Part shown: positions 1-8,613 of the stretch, one piece after another
How the letters are laid out: each line of letters opens with the position of its first letter
Position numbering within the stretch: position 1 is the first letter of the stretch
The notes under the pieces: model-generated
The model's input: only the letters and a program-made list of their open reading frames with translations
Database searches by the model: none
What the model was told of the DNA's origin: nothing
Source: CAKOTZ01 sp964489885
GTDB lineage: Bacteria > Bacillota > Clostridia > TANB77 > CAG-508
Assembly: GCA_964489885.1 (NCBI GenBank)
Contig: CAZAZX010000006.1
Location: forward strand, 21,069-85,068
Length of the DNA stretch: 64,000 nucleotides
Direction of reading: 5' to 3'
Program-made: the position numbers and the translations under genes

Positions 1-43
1 AAGGTCCATTAATTTGTTCAAGTCCTATATATTCTGTTCTCAA
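1..43 (-). CDS. ntpB: V-type ATP synthase subunit B, N-terminal fragment (cut by window edge)
   Basis: Only the first 14 codons are inside the window. A TTG start at 41-43 follows a strong ribosome site (AAGAGGAGG, complement of 51-60) at a spacing of about 7 bases. The encoded start reads MRTEYIGLEQINGP, which resembles the N-terminus of V-ATPase subunit B, the non-catalytic nucleotide-binding subunit. It lies 22 bases after the restored stop of subunit A, the usual A-B gene order. Identification rests on this short peptide plus position. Confidence 0.8.
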   Translation of the reverse strand, partial: MRTEYIGLEQINGP

Positions 44-65
44 GTTTATACCTCCTCTTAAAAGT

Positions 66-1839
66 TTAAATATGTTGTTCGTATTCTCGTTCTAATTTTT
101 TTAACCCATCTTTATACTTTTTATTTAACTCATTAAATTTACCTATGTCATCATTTTTTATATTGTATTTTAGTTTTTTATATTCATCGAAATAACCAAG
201 TTCTTTTATTCTTGAAAATGGAATTCCCTTATTTACAAGCTTCAAAGATCTTTCATATAGTAAAACTAAAGTATTCATTAATTCATACTGTTTTCCGAAT
301 TGGAACAGATGTGTCAACATCATTTATTGCACTTTGTTGTAAAAAGCCAAAACGAATTCCCTGGCATGCTTCTAATAACAACTTTTTACTATCCTGTAAT
401 ACATCTTTTCCAACAACTTTTGAAATTTCTAATAGGCTGTTTTCTTCTTCAAGCATTTTTATGATTTTCTTTCTTGTTTCAAAAAAATTAGTATTAACGT
501 GTAAGGTATACCAATCTTCAAGCCTTTGAGCATATTCACTATAACTTAAATTCCAATTTACTGCTGGGTAATGTCTTGAATATGCTAAATTTCTATCAAG
601 TCCCCAAAAAGTATGCACAAATCTTCTAGTATTTTGTGTTACTGGTTCTGAAAAATCTGAACCCTGTGGCGATACTGCACCTATTATTGTTACAGAACCT
701 TTTGTCCCATTATAATTTTCAACAAGCCCTGCTCTTCCATAAAATTCAGAAAGTCTTGATGGCAAATATGATGGAAATCCTTCTTCTGCTGGCATTTCTT
801 CTAGTCTTCCAGAAATCTCACGTAGTGCCTCCGCCCAACGTGAAGTTGAATCTGCCATTATTGCAACATGATATCCCATTTCTCTATAATATTCTGCTAT
901 AGTTATTCCTGTATATATTGACATTTCCCTTGCCGCAACTGGCATATTTGATGTATTTGCAATTAATATAGTTCTTTCCATCAACGGCTTTCCTGTTCTA
1001 GGGTCTATAAGTTTTGGAAAATCTTCTAAAACTTCTGTCATTTCATTTCCTCTTTCACCACAACCTATATAAACTATAATATCCGCATCTGACCACTTTG
1101 CAAGTTGGTGTTGTAGCATAGTTTTACCAGTACCAAAGCCACCAGGTAAAGCGGCAGTTCCACCTTTTGCTATTGGAAATATTGAATCTACTATTCTTTG
1201 TCCAGTCAACAATGGTTCTTTTGAAACAAGTCTTGCCTTATAATCTCTCATTTTTCTAACAGGCCATTTATGTTCCATTGTTACTTTTTCTTCTTCTCCC
1301 TCTTCATTTTTCACAACCGCAATAACTTGATTTACTGTATATTCCCCCTTAGGCATTATTTGCACAATTTCAGCTTCATTAATTCCTTGATACATTACTT
1401 TGTGAACAATAGAGCTTGTCTCTTGTATTTCTCCTAAAATTGAACTTTTTTGTACTTTTTGTCCAACCTTAACACTTGGATTAAATGTCCATTTTTTTGA
1501 TTGATTTAGTGCAGAAATTTGACTTCCTTTTTTTATAAAATTTCCTTCTTTTTTTTCTAAGTCATATAAGGGTCTTTGTATTCCATCATAAACATTCCCA
1601 ATAATTCCAGGACCTAATGTTAAACATAATGGTGCACCAGTACCTTCTACTTTTTCTCCTATTTTAAGACCAGTCGTTTCCTCGTAAACCTGTATTGTTG
1701 CAGAATCTCCATTTAATTCAATTACTTCTCCCATCAAATTAACTTCTCCAACAAAAACAACTTCGTGCATTCCAAAATCAGCCTTGCCTTTTGCAACCAC
1801 AACTGGACCATTTACTTTTGAAATATATTTATATTGCAT
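66..1839 (-). CDS. ntpA: V-type ATP synthase subunit A (catalytic), needs a +1 frameshift at CGG 295-297
   Basis: Catalytic subunit of the V1 head. The P-loop GGFGTGKT and the motif SRWAEALREISGRL are present in the first frame, which runs from ATG 1839 and hits a stop at 283-285 after ...DVDTSVPIRKTV. The family C-terminus continues in the next frame as GKQYELMNTLVLLYERSLKL to a stop at 66-68. Skipping the C at 297, so that CGG-A is read as GGA, joins the frames seamlessly and gives 514 + 76 = 590 residues, the normal family length. Only one base separates the frames, inside a TTTT/CCG context at 291-297. Standard annotation would call it broken. I infer either programmed +1 shifting or a one-base indel; see findings. 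Confidence 0.9.
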
Positions 1840-1861
1840 TTTTTCACTTCCTTACAATTAA

Positions 1862-2443
1862 CTATCTATTTACTTGTTCTTCAATTCCAAGTTTTAAAGT
1901 ATTATCTATAAATATATTTGCCTCCCTATTAAAACATCTGCATCCGCCAATATTTTCATCATCAATTATTTCTATAATAATTCCTTGATATATTTTAGAT
2001 AATCTATCTTGAAATTTATTTTTGTCTCTATCTGTTAAATATAAGGTTATATTATTCAAATTTGTTTTATCAGCATTTATCTTTTTCATTGTTGAATCAA
2101 TATTTTTAAATAAATATTTTTCATATTCTGAACCATTTGCAAAATCTTCAACCTTTTTTTTAAGACTTAATTTAAAATCTTTTTTTATTTCTTCTTGTCT
2201 TTGGATAACTTTTTGTTTTGCTTCTGTTTCTAACAAATAGCAATTTGCATGAAATTCTTTTTCGAGATTTTTAAGGCTCCTATTAAATTTAATTTCTTGT
2301 TTTTCATAATATTCTTTTAATTCTTCTGAAACTTGAGAATCTATTTGTTCTTTTATTTTTAATTGTAAGTCTTCAGCATCTTTTTTGGCTTGATTTATGC
2401 AATCATATTTAAATTTAGCTAATTTTTCATTTACTGAACTCAT
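1862..2443 (-). CDS. ntpE: V-type ATP synthase subunit E (peripheral stalk)
   Basis: 193 residues. The N-terminal two thirds is strongly charged and helical (long Lys/Glu-rich coiled coil, about residues 1-110). It is followed by a compact C-terminal domain ending in a GGCRCF segment and a short helix, the layout of subunit E, which pairs with subunit G in the peripheral stalk linking V1 to the membrane subunit I. Sequence similarity in this family is low, so the call relies on architecture, length and position between F and A. Start ATG at 2443 with AAAGGGA upstream; 22 bases separate its stop from ntpA. Confidence 0.8.
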   Translation of the reverse strand: MSSVNEKLAKFKYDCINQAKKDAEDLQLKIKEQIDSQVSEELKEYYEKQEIKFNRSLKNLEKEFHANCYLLETEAKQKVIQRQEEIKKDFKLSLKKKVEDFANGSEYEKYLFKNIDSTMKKINADKTNLNNITLYLTDRDKNKFQDRLSKIYQGIIIEIIDDENIGGCRCFNREANIFIDNTLKLGIEEQVNR

Positions 2444-2460
2444 TTAATAATTATCCCTTT

Positions 2461-2704
2461 CTATGAATTAGGTATTTTAATAATCAAAGGTAGATTGTTC
2501 TTTTCCTGTATTTTTAGAATTTCTTGTTCAATCATTTTATATATTGTTTCTGTAATGCCTAAAATACCAATTGATTTATCTTCAAGTATTTCATTAATTT
2601 TGTCTAAAATTTCTTCTTTTTCTGTAATAATTGAATATTCAATTCCAGCAGTTCTTAAGCCGAACTGCTGTATCGACACTATCACTAATACAATACATTT
2701 TCAT
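2461..2704 (-). CDS. ntpF: V-type ATP synthase subunit F, needs a +1 frameshift at CGG 2660-2662; short C-terminus
   Basis: Central-rotor subunit F. ATG 2704 (second ATG at 2698) with AAAGGGA upstream gives MKMYCISDSVDTAV, then CGG. The family continuation LRTAGIEYSIITEKEE lies in the next frame. Skipping the C at 2662 makes the codon GGC (Gly) and yields ...DTAV-G-LRTAGIEY..., matching the G-x-R-x-A-G signature of the family. The product is 80 residues, ending at ...LPLIIKIPNS. Typical F subunits are about 100 residues, so the C-terminal helix that enters the rotor seems absent. The shift codon lies at the edge of a perfect 9-bp inverted repeat (2646-2654 with 2662-2670). Confidence 0.8.
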
Positions 2705-2719
2705 TAAATCAAATCCCTT

Positions 2720-3172
2720 TTAAATTTTATTTAATATCATAATAGAAATAATCAAACCATAAATTGCAATACCTTCTGCAAGTCCAGCAAAAATAATTGT
2801 TTTACCAAGCAATTTTGGATTCTCACTAATTGCGCCAACTGCACTAGCACCAACAGTTGCAACAGCTATACCTGCACCAATACAAGCTAATCCTGTTGCT
2901 AAGGCTACTGCTATTAGCCCTAAACCATTTGATTTATTTTCCCCTTCATTTGTTGTATTTGTAGTTTGAGGTACTGTAGCTTGCTGTGCTACACTTGAAC
3001 TTTCACTTACATTTTCATTTTCAACAACATTTGAAGCAACATTTTCGGTATTAGTTGTATTATTTGCTATTTTGTTACCCTTTGTTGTAGTATTTGAAGC
3101 AAAAACTGCTGATGCACTTGCCCCTATTATTAAAGTGATAATTAATAAAAATTTAAAAATATTTTTTTTCAT
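2720..3172 (-). CDS. ntpK: V-type ATP synthase subunit K (rotor c subunit) with N-terminal secreted extension
   Basis: The membrane rotor subunit carrying the ion. Residues about 83-150 form two membrane helices with a conserved Gly-rich first helix (GLACIGAGIAVATVG), a polar loop SENPKLLGK and a second helix with the ion-binding Glu in FAGLAEGIAIYGL. Unlike usual c subunits, it begins with a signal-peptide-like helix (residues 6-25, ending AVFA-SN) and a linker of about 55 residues rich in Asn, Thr, Ser and Glu. The position after the Glu is Gly, where several Na+-type F-ring subunits have Ser, so the coupling ion is not clear. Lies between I and F in the operon. Confidence 0.9.
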   Translation of the reverse strand: MKKNIFKFLLIITLIIGASASAVFASNTTTKGNKIANNTTNTENVASNVVENENVSESSSVAQQATVPQTTNTTNEGENKSNGLGLIAVALATGLACIGAGIAVATVGASAVGAISENPKLLGKTIIFAGLAEGIAIYGLIISIMILNKI

Positions 3173-3196
3173 TTCGTTTTCCTTTCTCTTTTGAAA

Positions 3197-5077
3197 TTAT
3201 TTTATTTCGATTGGTTCATATTCTTTACCGTCCCCTGAATAGAAACGACTGAATAATTCATAATATTCAAGCCTTAACACTTGAATTGAAACTATTAATC
3301 CTTCTAATGCAATAATTATTGCATTACCAATAATTAAAACTGCTAAGCTTCCACTTGCACTAACCATATCAGCTAAAATATAAACTGCCATACTAAGCCC
3401 CACGTGGTTTATTGCAAATGCAGCCAAACGTACGAATGAAATAGTATTGCTTATAAATGACAATATCATTTCAAACATTTCAAAAAATTTCTCAACAAAA
3501 GAAACATTTTCGACCTTTTTCTTTTTGTTAATCCAGTTTGATATTCTTTCTTCAAAGAAAATTAATATTAAAGGAATTACAATTACTATAAAGGCAATTC
3601 CACCTGTCAATATCCATTTTCCTTTTAACATAAATATTCCAAGTGTAATTAATACTGCTAAATAAAATATAATTCCAGCAATTCCATTTGAATCAAAGAA
3701 TATTTTCGATATATTTTTATTTCGTATTTGATTAATAATATTTAAAACCATTGCAATTAAAATTAATATTGCACCAAAAGAAATTCCAGCTATTAACATT
3801 GTTTGTATATTATCCATTGGTCTTATTAAAAGTTGTGGTATTATATTTTCACTTCCAAATACGCTACCATACAAGACTCCAAATATCATAGAAGAAATTC
3901 CACCAGCACTTAATATTGGTCCTAATTTACTTTTTTTCTTTGATAAAACTAAGCCCAAAAGTAAAAATATAAAACCATGTCCAACATCTCCAAACATGAA
4001 TCCAAACATTAAAAATGCTGTTATTGCTACAAAAACTGTAGGGTCTAGCTCTGTATAATTTGGAAGTCCATACATTTCTACTAAATATTCAAATGGTTTA
4101 AATATTCTATTATTTTTCAAATGTGTTGGTGCCACACTTGCAACTTCATCATTTAGTTTTACAACATATTCTAAAGTATCATCTTTTTCAAGTTCTGGTA
4201 TCATTTTTTCTAGATTTTCAAGTGGTAGCCAACCTACTATATAAAAATATCCTTTTGCATCATGTGCCATATAACGTTTAACTGTATTTATTTTTGAATA
4301 TAATTCCAATTCTTTCTTAATAGTAGGTAGCTCAATTACAATCTCTTTTATTAAATCTTCAAGTTTTAGTTTGTTCTCATTTATTTTACATTCTAATTCT
4401 TTTTTTTCATTTTTTAATCTTTCTATAGCATCCAGCGGTTTTCCTACAATTTCTGATGGAATCCAATTTCGCTCAAATTTTGCTATATTGAAAAAGCTAT
4501 CTACCTGTTTACTTAAATTTTCTGTTGTTAAGTATAGAATCCAAAGATAGTCTTCATCCTCACCAAACTCAAATACTATAGCATCTATATCGTCTATTTC
4601 AGACTTTATTTTTTCATAGTTATCTTTTAAAATTCTTCCATATCTAAAACGCATATATTTCAAGCTATACAAGTCTTCTAAATTTATATTTAAATCCTTT
4701 AAATATGTTACCATTTTAATTTGATTTTCTAGTTCAGTTTTTCTTTTTTCATCTTCATCAATCAATTGCTTGATTGAATTTATATTTGTTTTTATAACAT
4801 CAATTTTATTTTTTATATCGTCTAGTGTATCCAGTAAATTATCCTCAGAATTTCTTTCACATTTAATGCCAAGTTGCTTTTCTATCTCTTGACAATCCTT
4901 TTGTATCTCTCTTGGTGTATTGTCATAATTAAAATATGACAACCTCCATCCTTTTTCAAATACTTTAATGGCGTTCTCTGGTTGCAATCCGCTTTCAAGC
5001 AAGTATTGTAAAATAAAGGAGTTGATGTTTTCCTCTTTTCCAACAACACTTAGCAATCTCATTTTCTCTATTGCCAT
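3197..5077 (-). CDS. ntpI: V-type ATP synthase subunit I (a-type membrane stator)
   Basis: 626 residues. The cytoplasmic N-terminal half (about 1-330) is charged with coiled-coil stretches (residues 65-115 and 220-250). The C-terminal half has seven to eight membrane helices, beginning FVAITAFLMFGFMFGDVGHG, a hallmark of the V/A-type a subunit. It ends with a conserved Arg-containing helix region SFVRLAAFAINHVGLS and the RLEYYELFSRFYSGDG tail. It forms the ion half-channels against subunit K and anchors the peripheral stalks. RBS-like GAGG precedes ATG 5077. No frame disruption. Confidence 0.95.
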   Translation of the reverse strand: MAIEKMRLLSVVGKEENINSFILQYLLESGLQPENAIKVFEKGWRLSYFNYDNTPREIQKDCQEIEKQLGIKCERNSEDNLLDTLDDIKNKIDVIKTNINSIKQLIDEDEKRKTELENQIKMVTYLKDLNINLEDLYSLKYMRFRYGRILKDNYEKIKSEIDDIDAIVFEFGEDEDYLWILYLTTENLSKQVDSFFNIAKFERNWIPSEIVGKPLDAIERLKNEKKELECKINENKLKLEDLIKEIVIELPTIKKELELYSKINTVKRYMAHDAKGYFYIVGWLPLENLEKMIPELEKDDTLEYVVKLNDEVASVAPTHLKNNRIFKPFEYLVEMYGLPNYTELDPTVFVAITAFLMFGFMFGDVGHGFIFLLLGLVLSKKKSKLGPILSAGGISSMIFGVLYGSVFGSENIIPQLLIRPMDNIQTMLIAGISFGAILILIAMVLNIINQIRNKNISKIFFDSNGIAGIIFYLAVLITLGIFMLKGKWILTGGIAFIVIVIPLILIFFEERISNWINKKKKVENVSFVEKFFEMFEMILSFISNTISFVRLAAFAINHVGLSMAVYILADMVSASGSLAVLIIGNAIIIALEGLIVSIQVLRLEYYELFSRFYSGDGKEYEPIEIK

Positions 5078-5097
5078 TTATATTTTTTCCTCCTCTT

Positions 5098-5925
5098 TTA
5101 TTCTCCAATTAATTTCTTTTGTATTGTATTTGTATCTACTTTATATCTTATGCCCTCTATTATTGTGATTATATTCTTTATTTGTATTTGTCTAAGTTCT
5201 ATATATGAAATTATCATCGTTAGGCTAAATGATTTTGTCTTAAAATAATTTATATATAGTCTATATAAGTAGTTTTGTATTTCTGTTTCCATTTTTTCTT
5301 CTTCGAGTGTAAATTCTTGATATATAGTTTTAGAAATAATATCTTCTGGTGGAAGCTGACTATTGTTAAGCTTGTCCAAAATTTCACTCGAAAGTTTATA
5401 ATGAATAGGAATTGGTATGTTTTGTTCTTGTTTATCTTCAAATTTATAATATTTCTTTGCACGGAAAGTCCATAATATATTATATAAATCTATTTGTTTT
5501 CCAATTATATCTATTAAAGCCTTGTCTTTATATTTTTCTGCTTTTTTATATAATTTTGAAAAATACTGCCTATAAAACTCATTTTGTTCATTTGTATATT
5601 CCAATTTTATTAAGCTTCCATTTGTATACTTTAATCTAAATTTATCTATATAAATATCTAACATTTCTTTGCCTTTTTTGTTAAGCAATGGATATATTTT
5701 TTGTATATCAAGAACAAGTATAAGATATAATTGTCTTTCTATTTCTTCTCTTGTTGAATTATCATCTATATTATCAATATTATTTAGCTTTGACTTTAGT
5801 ATAATTAATGCCTCTTTTATAGTTTCCTGCTTTTCTAACTCTTCATAGTCATTCTTGTTTAGAAAGTTTGAATACATACCTTTTACCTTTGCATTTATAT
5901 TTGCAAATTTAAAATTATTCAGCAA
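5098..5925 (-). CDS. ntpC: V-type ATP synthase subunit C (central stalk socket)
   Basis: 275 residues, almost all helical, with an N-terminal NFKFANINAKVKGM segment and the repeated three-helix-bundle pattern of the subunit C/AC39 family. It caps the rotor ring and links it to the central stalk D/F. Somewhat shorter than the roughly 320-330 residues usual for this family. The call depends on operon position (between G and I) and on motifs such as IDLYNILWTFRAKKYY, which resembles the family's D-x-x-N-x-x-x-x-x-R-x-K signature. Start ATG 5925 with AAGGAAGG upstream. Confidence 0.85.
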   Translation of the reverse strand: MLNNFKFANINAKVKGMYSNFLNKNDYEELEKQETIKEALIILKSKLNNIDNIDDNSTREEIERQLYLILVLDIQKIYPLLNKKGKEMLDIYIDKFRLKYTNGSLIKLEYTNEQNEFYRQYFSKLYKKAEKYKDKALIDIIGKQIDLYNILWTFRAKKYYKFEDKQEQNIPIPIHYKLSSEILDKLNNSQLPPEDIISKTIYQEFTLEEEKMETEIQNYLYRLYINYFKTKSFSLTMIISYIELRQIQIKNIITIIEGIRYKVDTNTIQKKLIGE

Positions 5926-5939
5926 TGTTTCACCTTCCT

Positions 5940-6251
5940 TTAAACTTCAATTATCTTGTAAAAAGAAGCTTGTAATATTAAATCTTTTTCTCTTATATAG
6001 TTTTCTTCTAAAACATCTATAGCTACTGACATTCTAGAATTAATTTTTTGGCTTTCCTTTTTTAATTCATATTCGTATTCTTTTCTTTTTTCGTTTAAAA
6101 CTTTTTCAACTTCAGTTTTTACTTTTTCTTTTTTTGCTTCTATTTCTTTTTCTATATATGTTTCTATATTTTGTTGTTTATATTCAACTTCAGAAATTAT
6201 TTTTTTTGCCTGATTATCAATATCTATAATTTCATTAATAATATTTTCCAA
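5940..6251 (-). CDS. V-type ATP synthase subunit G/H (peripheral stalk coiled coil)
   Basis: 103 residues, nearly one continuous Lys/Glu-rich coiled coil (about residues 15-75) and a short C-terminal helix. This is the expected form of the small stalk subunit that dimerises with subunit E. It is the first gene of the operon; start ATG 6251 with AAGGAGA upstream. The name G or H varies between bacteria, and sequence alone cannot decide. Confidence 0.75.
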   Translation of the reverse strand: MENIINEIIDIDNQAKKIISEVEYKQQNIETYIEKEIEAKKEKVKTEVEKVLNEKRKEYEYELKKESQKINSRMSVAIDVLEENYIREKDLILQASFYKIIEV

Positions 6252-6287
6252 AATAATCTCCTTTCGCAGTAATAATTTTTCATATTA

Positions 6288-6316
6288 ATCATACTACTAT
6301 AAAAATAAATATTCAA
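6288..6316 (-). promoter_or_regulatory. Candidate sigma-A promoter of the V-ATPase operon
   Basis: On the minus strand TTGAAT (6311-6316), 17-base spacer, TATGAT (6288-6293), followed by an AT-rich leader and the ribosome site of the first ATPase gene 37 bases away. It is the only good -35/-10 pair upstream of the operon. Confidence 0.6.
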
Positions 6317-6346
6317 GCTTAGAATAAAAAAAATTAGGGCACTGGG

Positions 6347-6395
6347 ATTTTGGTGGACAATGTGACGGTTCTCTTGTCCACCACCAAATTTTTTG
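6347..6395. repeat. Inverted repeat with GACGGTTCTC loop
   Basis: GGTGGACAA (6352-6360) pairs with TTGTCCACC (6374-6382). Outer AT pairs extend the stem past a 3-base bulge, and a T-run follows on the + strand. The loop contains GTGACGGTTCTC. It resembles the GGGGACGG... repeats at 20916-21078 and the hairpin at 12604-12638, suggesting one family of intergenic repeat palindromes. Confidence 0.55.
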
Positions 6396-6466
6396 TTTCG
6401 ACAAATATTGATTATTTTCTATATTTGTTTTATATTAATATTATAAATTGAAAGGGGGGAATATTT

Positions 6467-6946
6467 ATGCATACCGTTTATAACCCAGATATATATTCAG
6501 CTTTTGATTATGGGATTTTAGGCTTTTTAGCTGGACTTGGATTTTTTATATGGTTTTTTATTATAGTGTTAGGGATACTTCAATTAATTGGAGAATGGTA
6601 CGTATTTGATAAAGCTGAAAGAAATGGTTGGGAAACTTTAATTCCATTTCACAATTTATTTGTGAAATTTCAAATTGCTGGAATAAATCCAGCTTGGACT
6701 TTAGCAGTAATATTTGGTGCTTTAATAAATATTATACCAATTATTGGAACAATAATTTATACTATTGGTATGATTGTTATTGACTTCTGGCTAAATATCA
6801 AGCTTGCAAAGTCTTTCGGCAAAGGAACAGGTTTTGGAATTGGTTTAACATTATTACCAGTAGTTTTCTTTCCAATTTTAGGATTTGACAATGCTTCATA
6901 CATTAAAGATAATATTATTGTTGAAGAAGAAAAAACTGAAGAGTAA
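6467..6946 (+). CDS. DUF5684 family membrane protein
   Basis: 159 residues with four or so membrane helices (about 18-42, 80-100, 103-122, 128-145). Between helices 1 and 2 sits GEWYVFDKAERNGWETLIPF, the motif of the DUF5684 family, in which a K-A-[GE]-x-x-G-W-x-x-x-[IV]-P-x-Y/F segment is conserved. No catalytic function is known. It is one of the few plus-strand genes, transcribed alone from an AT-rich region 3' of the inverted repeat at 6347. A very strong ribosome site (GGGGGG) lies 7-8 bases before the ATG. It ends at a bidirectional terminator. Confidence 0.8.
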   Translation: MHTVYNPDIYSAFDYGILGFLAGLGFFIWFFIIVLGILQLIGEWYVFDKAERNGWETLIPFHNLFVKFQIAGINPAWTLAVIFGALINIIPIIGTIIYTIGMIVIDFWLNIKLAKSFGKGTGFGIGLTLLPVVFFPILGFDNASYIKDNIIVEEEKTEE

Positions 6947-6990
6947 GAACCTGAACAACCTTTCACAGCTAAAGCTATTTGCGGGTGCCC

Positions 6991-7016
6991 CAGGGTCTTG
7001 TTGTTTCACAATAATA
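6991..7016 (+). repeat. 3'-end element, TTGTTGTTTCACAAT type
   Basis: About 50 bases after the DUF5684 stop the sequence GTCTTGTTGTTTCACAATAA occurs. The same core, in the same orientation relative to the upstream gene, occurs at 35524-35550, 29476-29503, 41226-41255, 45361-45390 and 51311-51340. Its 5' flank (AGCTAAAGCTAT...GGGTG) also matches the flank of the copy at 35524. See findings. Confidence 0.45.
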
Positions 7017-7020
7017 CCAA

Positions 7021-7050
7021 AAATGCAAGAGTATAAAATCTCTTGCATTT
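7021..7050. terminator. Bidirectional terminator between DUF5684 gene and trmL
   Basis: AAATGCAAGAG (7021-7031) pairs perfectly with CTCTTGCATTT (7040-7050), with T-runs on both outer sides, serving the two convergent genes. Confidence 0.85.
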
Positions 7051-7051
7051 T

Positions 7052-7549
7052 TTATCCAAAATATTGACTTATCTCTTGAAGATCATCAAAATTATTTTGT
7101 CTTAAAACTTCATAAACAATTATTGCTACTGAATTGGATAAATTCAAGGATCTTAATGATTCTCTCATTGGTATTCTAATACAATTTTTCATATATTTTT
7201 GAAGTAGGTCTTCTGGCAACCCCTTAGTTTCTTTGCCAAATAAAATAAATACCTCATCCATTTTACTATAGTCTACATCAGAGTAACATTGTTTTGATTT
7301 TGTAGATGCAAAAAACATATTATTATCTTCTGGCTTATATTTTTCCAAAAATTTTTCAAGTGATTCGTGTTCTTCAATATCTAGTTTATCCCAATAGTCT
7401 AGGCCTGCTCTTTTTAAATATTTGTCTGATAATGAGAATCCCAAAGGATAAACTAAATGCAATTTTGCTCCAATTGCTGCACAAGTCCTTGCTATATTTC
7501 CTGTATTTTGTGGTATTTCTGGTTCTACCATAACAACATTTATTTTCAT
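7052..7549 (-). CDS. trmL: tRNA (cytidine(34)-2'-O)-methyltransferase TrmL
   Basis: SPOUT-class SAM-dependent methyltransferase that 2'-O-methylates the wobble base of tRNA-Leu isoacceptors. The family motifs are all visible: EIPQNTGNIAR near the start, LFGKETKGLPEDLL in the middle and RIPMRESLRSLNLSNSVAI forming the trefoil-knot cofactor site. 165 residues, the usual length. Monocistronic: it ends at the terminator shared with the convergent DUF5684 gene and begins after an AT-rich gap. Confidence 0.95.
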   Translation of the reverse strand: MKINVVMVEPEIPQNTGNIARTCAAIGAKLHLVYPLGFSLSDKYLKRAGLDYWDKLDIEEHESLEKFLEKYKPEDNNMFFASTKSKQCYSDVDYSKMDEVFILFGKETKGLPEDLLQKYMKNCIRIPMRESLRSLNLSNSVAIIVYEVLRQNNFDDLQEISQYFG

Positions 7550-7656
7550 TTTATGTTATTTCTCCCTTCTGCTTTTTTCCCCAAATTTTAACATATTAAT
7601 AATAGCATTATTTATTAAAATTTTCAATTGCAACTTTTATAGATGTTTTACCTCAT

Positions 7657-8604
7657 TTACATGACATTTTTATTGTTTATAATTTCATCTAAAGTATTTT
7701 TTACTTTATTGATAGTTATTTTATACTTATCATTTAATACATATTTGTTTTGCATATTCTCAAATTCTTTTAATAAATCATTATTAAAATTTTGCTTAAA
7801 ATAGGTAAAATCTTTTATTTTTATATTTGAAGCAATTCCACCTTTTCTAATATTTTCTTCTTGCCTTTTATATGAAATTAACTTTTCTAATTCTTTTTTA
7901 TCTTGTAATAATGCTTTAATTTCCTTTGTTTGTGCTAAAATTGTAATATCATATAAATGTTTTGAAGTATCCTTATACATATTTCTAACATAATAAAATT
8001 CTACTGCAAAAACCTTATCTATAAAGATTCTTTCCAGCTTTATAATATTTATATCAAAATTTGTAATATAAAATTGTTCCTTTAATATTTTTCTTTCATC
8101 TTTATTTGCCAATTTATAAATAAGTGGTTCAATGCTATATTTTTTGTGTGGTTCACTAACTGTAAAAGATGTTGCTTCTACCTGTATTATCCCTGCTCTA
8201 TGTAATGGGTCTTTATTAATATCATAAATAGAATTGTATCTGTATATTCCTGTCACGCTTCCTCTATTATCAATACATTCATCTTTTGATAATTCTAGCC
8301 CTTCAATTTTATAGCCTAGAGCCGATTGTTTTAGCCTATTTTTATTTTTAGTATTTGATTGTTCATTAAGAACTTTTACTGTTAAATCTATATCTTCTGA
8401 AAATCTATTCATTGTATCTAATATTTTATATACTGCTGTTCCACCTTTAAAATATGACTGTAATTCATCTTGATTTTTTGATAATTCTTTTAAAATTGCA
8501 CACACATAATAATCTTTTTCAATGATATCTGAGTCTATTCCAGTTTTCGCATTTAAATTATCAATAAATTCTCTAAATAATTCTTTATTTAAATGTAACT
8601 TCAT
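7657..8604 (-). CDS. AbiEii/AbiGii-type nucleotidyltransferase toxin
   Basis: 315 residues. The nucleotidyltransferase signature is clear: FKGGTAVYK (about residues 52-60) followed by RFSEDIDL (about 67-74), i.e. GG-T/S then D-x-D, as in AbiEii and MenT toxins, which add nucleotides to tRNA acceptor ends or otherwise block growth. It directly follows an AbiEi-like gene (9 bases between them), the standard antitoxin-then-toxin order of the type IV AbiE module. The likely role is abortive phage defence. The target is not predictable from sequence. Confidence 0.88.
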   Translation of the reverse strand: MKLHLNKELFREFIDNLNAKTGIDSDIIEKDYYVCAILKELSKNQDELQSYFKGGTAVYKILDTMNRFSEDIDLTVKVLNEQSNTKNKNRLKQSALGYKIEGLELSKDECIDNRGSVTGIYRYNSIYDINKDPLHRAGIIQVEATSFTVSEPHKKYSIEPLIYKLANKDERKILKEQFYITNFDINIIKLERIFIDKVFAVEFYYVRNMYKDTSKHLYDITILAQTKEIKALLQDKKELEKLISYKRQEENIRKGGIASNIKIKDFTYFKQNFNNDLLKEFENMQNKYVLNDKYKITINKVKNTLDEIINNKNVM

Positions 8605-8613
8605 TTTTATTTC

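Noticed and set aside
283..1839. ntpA, ntpF and infB as plain pseudogenes
   Set aside because: Each lacks any other lesion, all breaks coincide with the only native in-frame CGGs, and infB is essential; decay does not explain the pattern.
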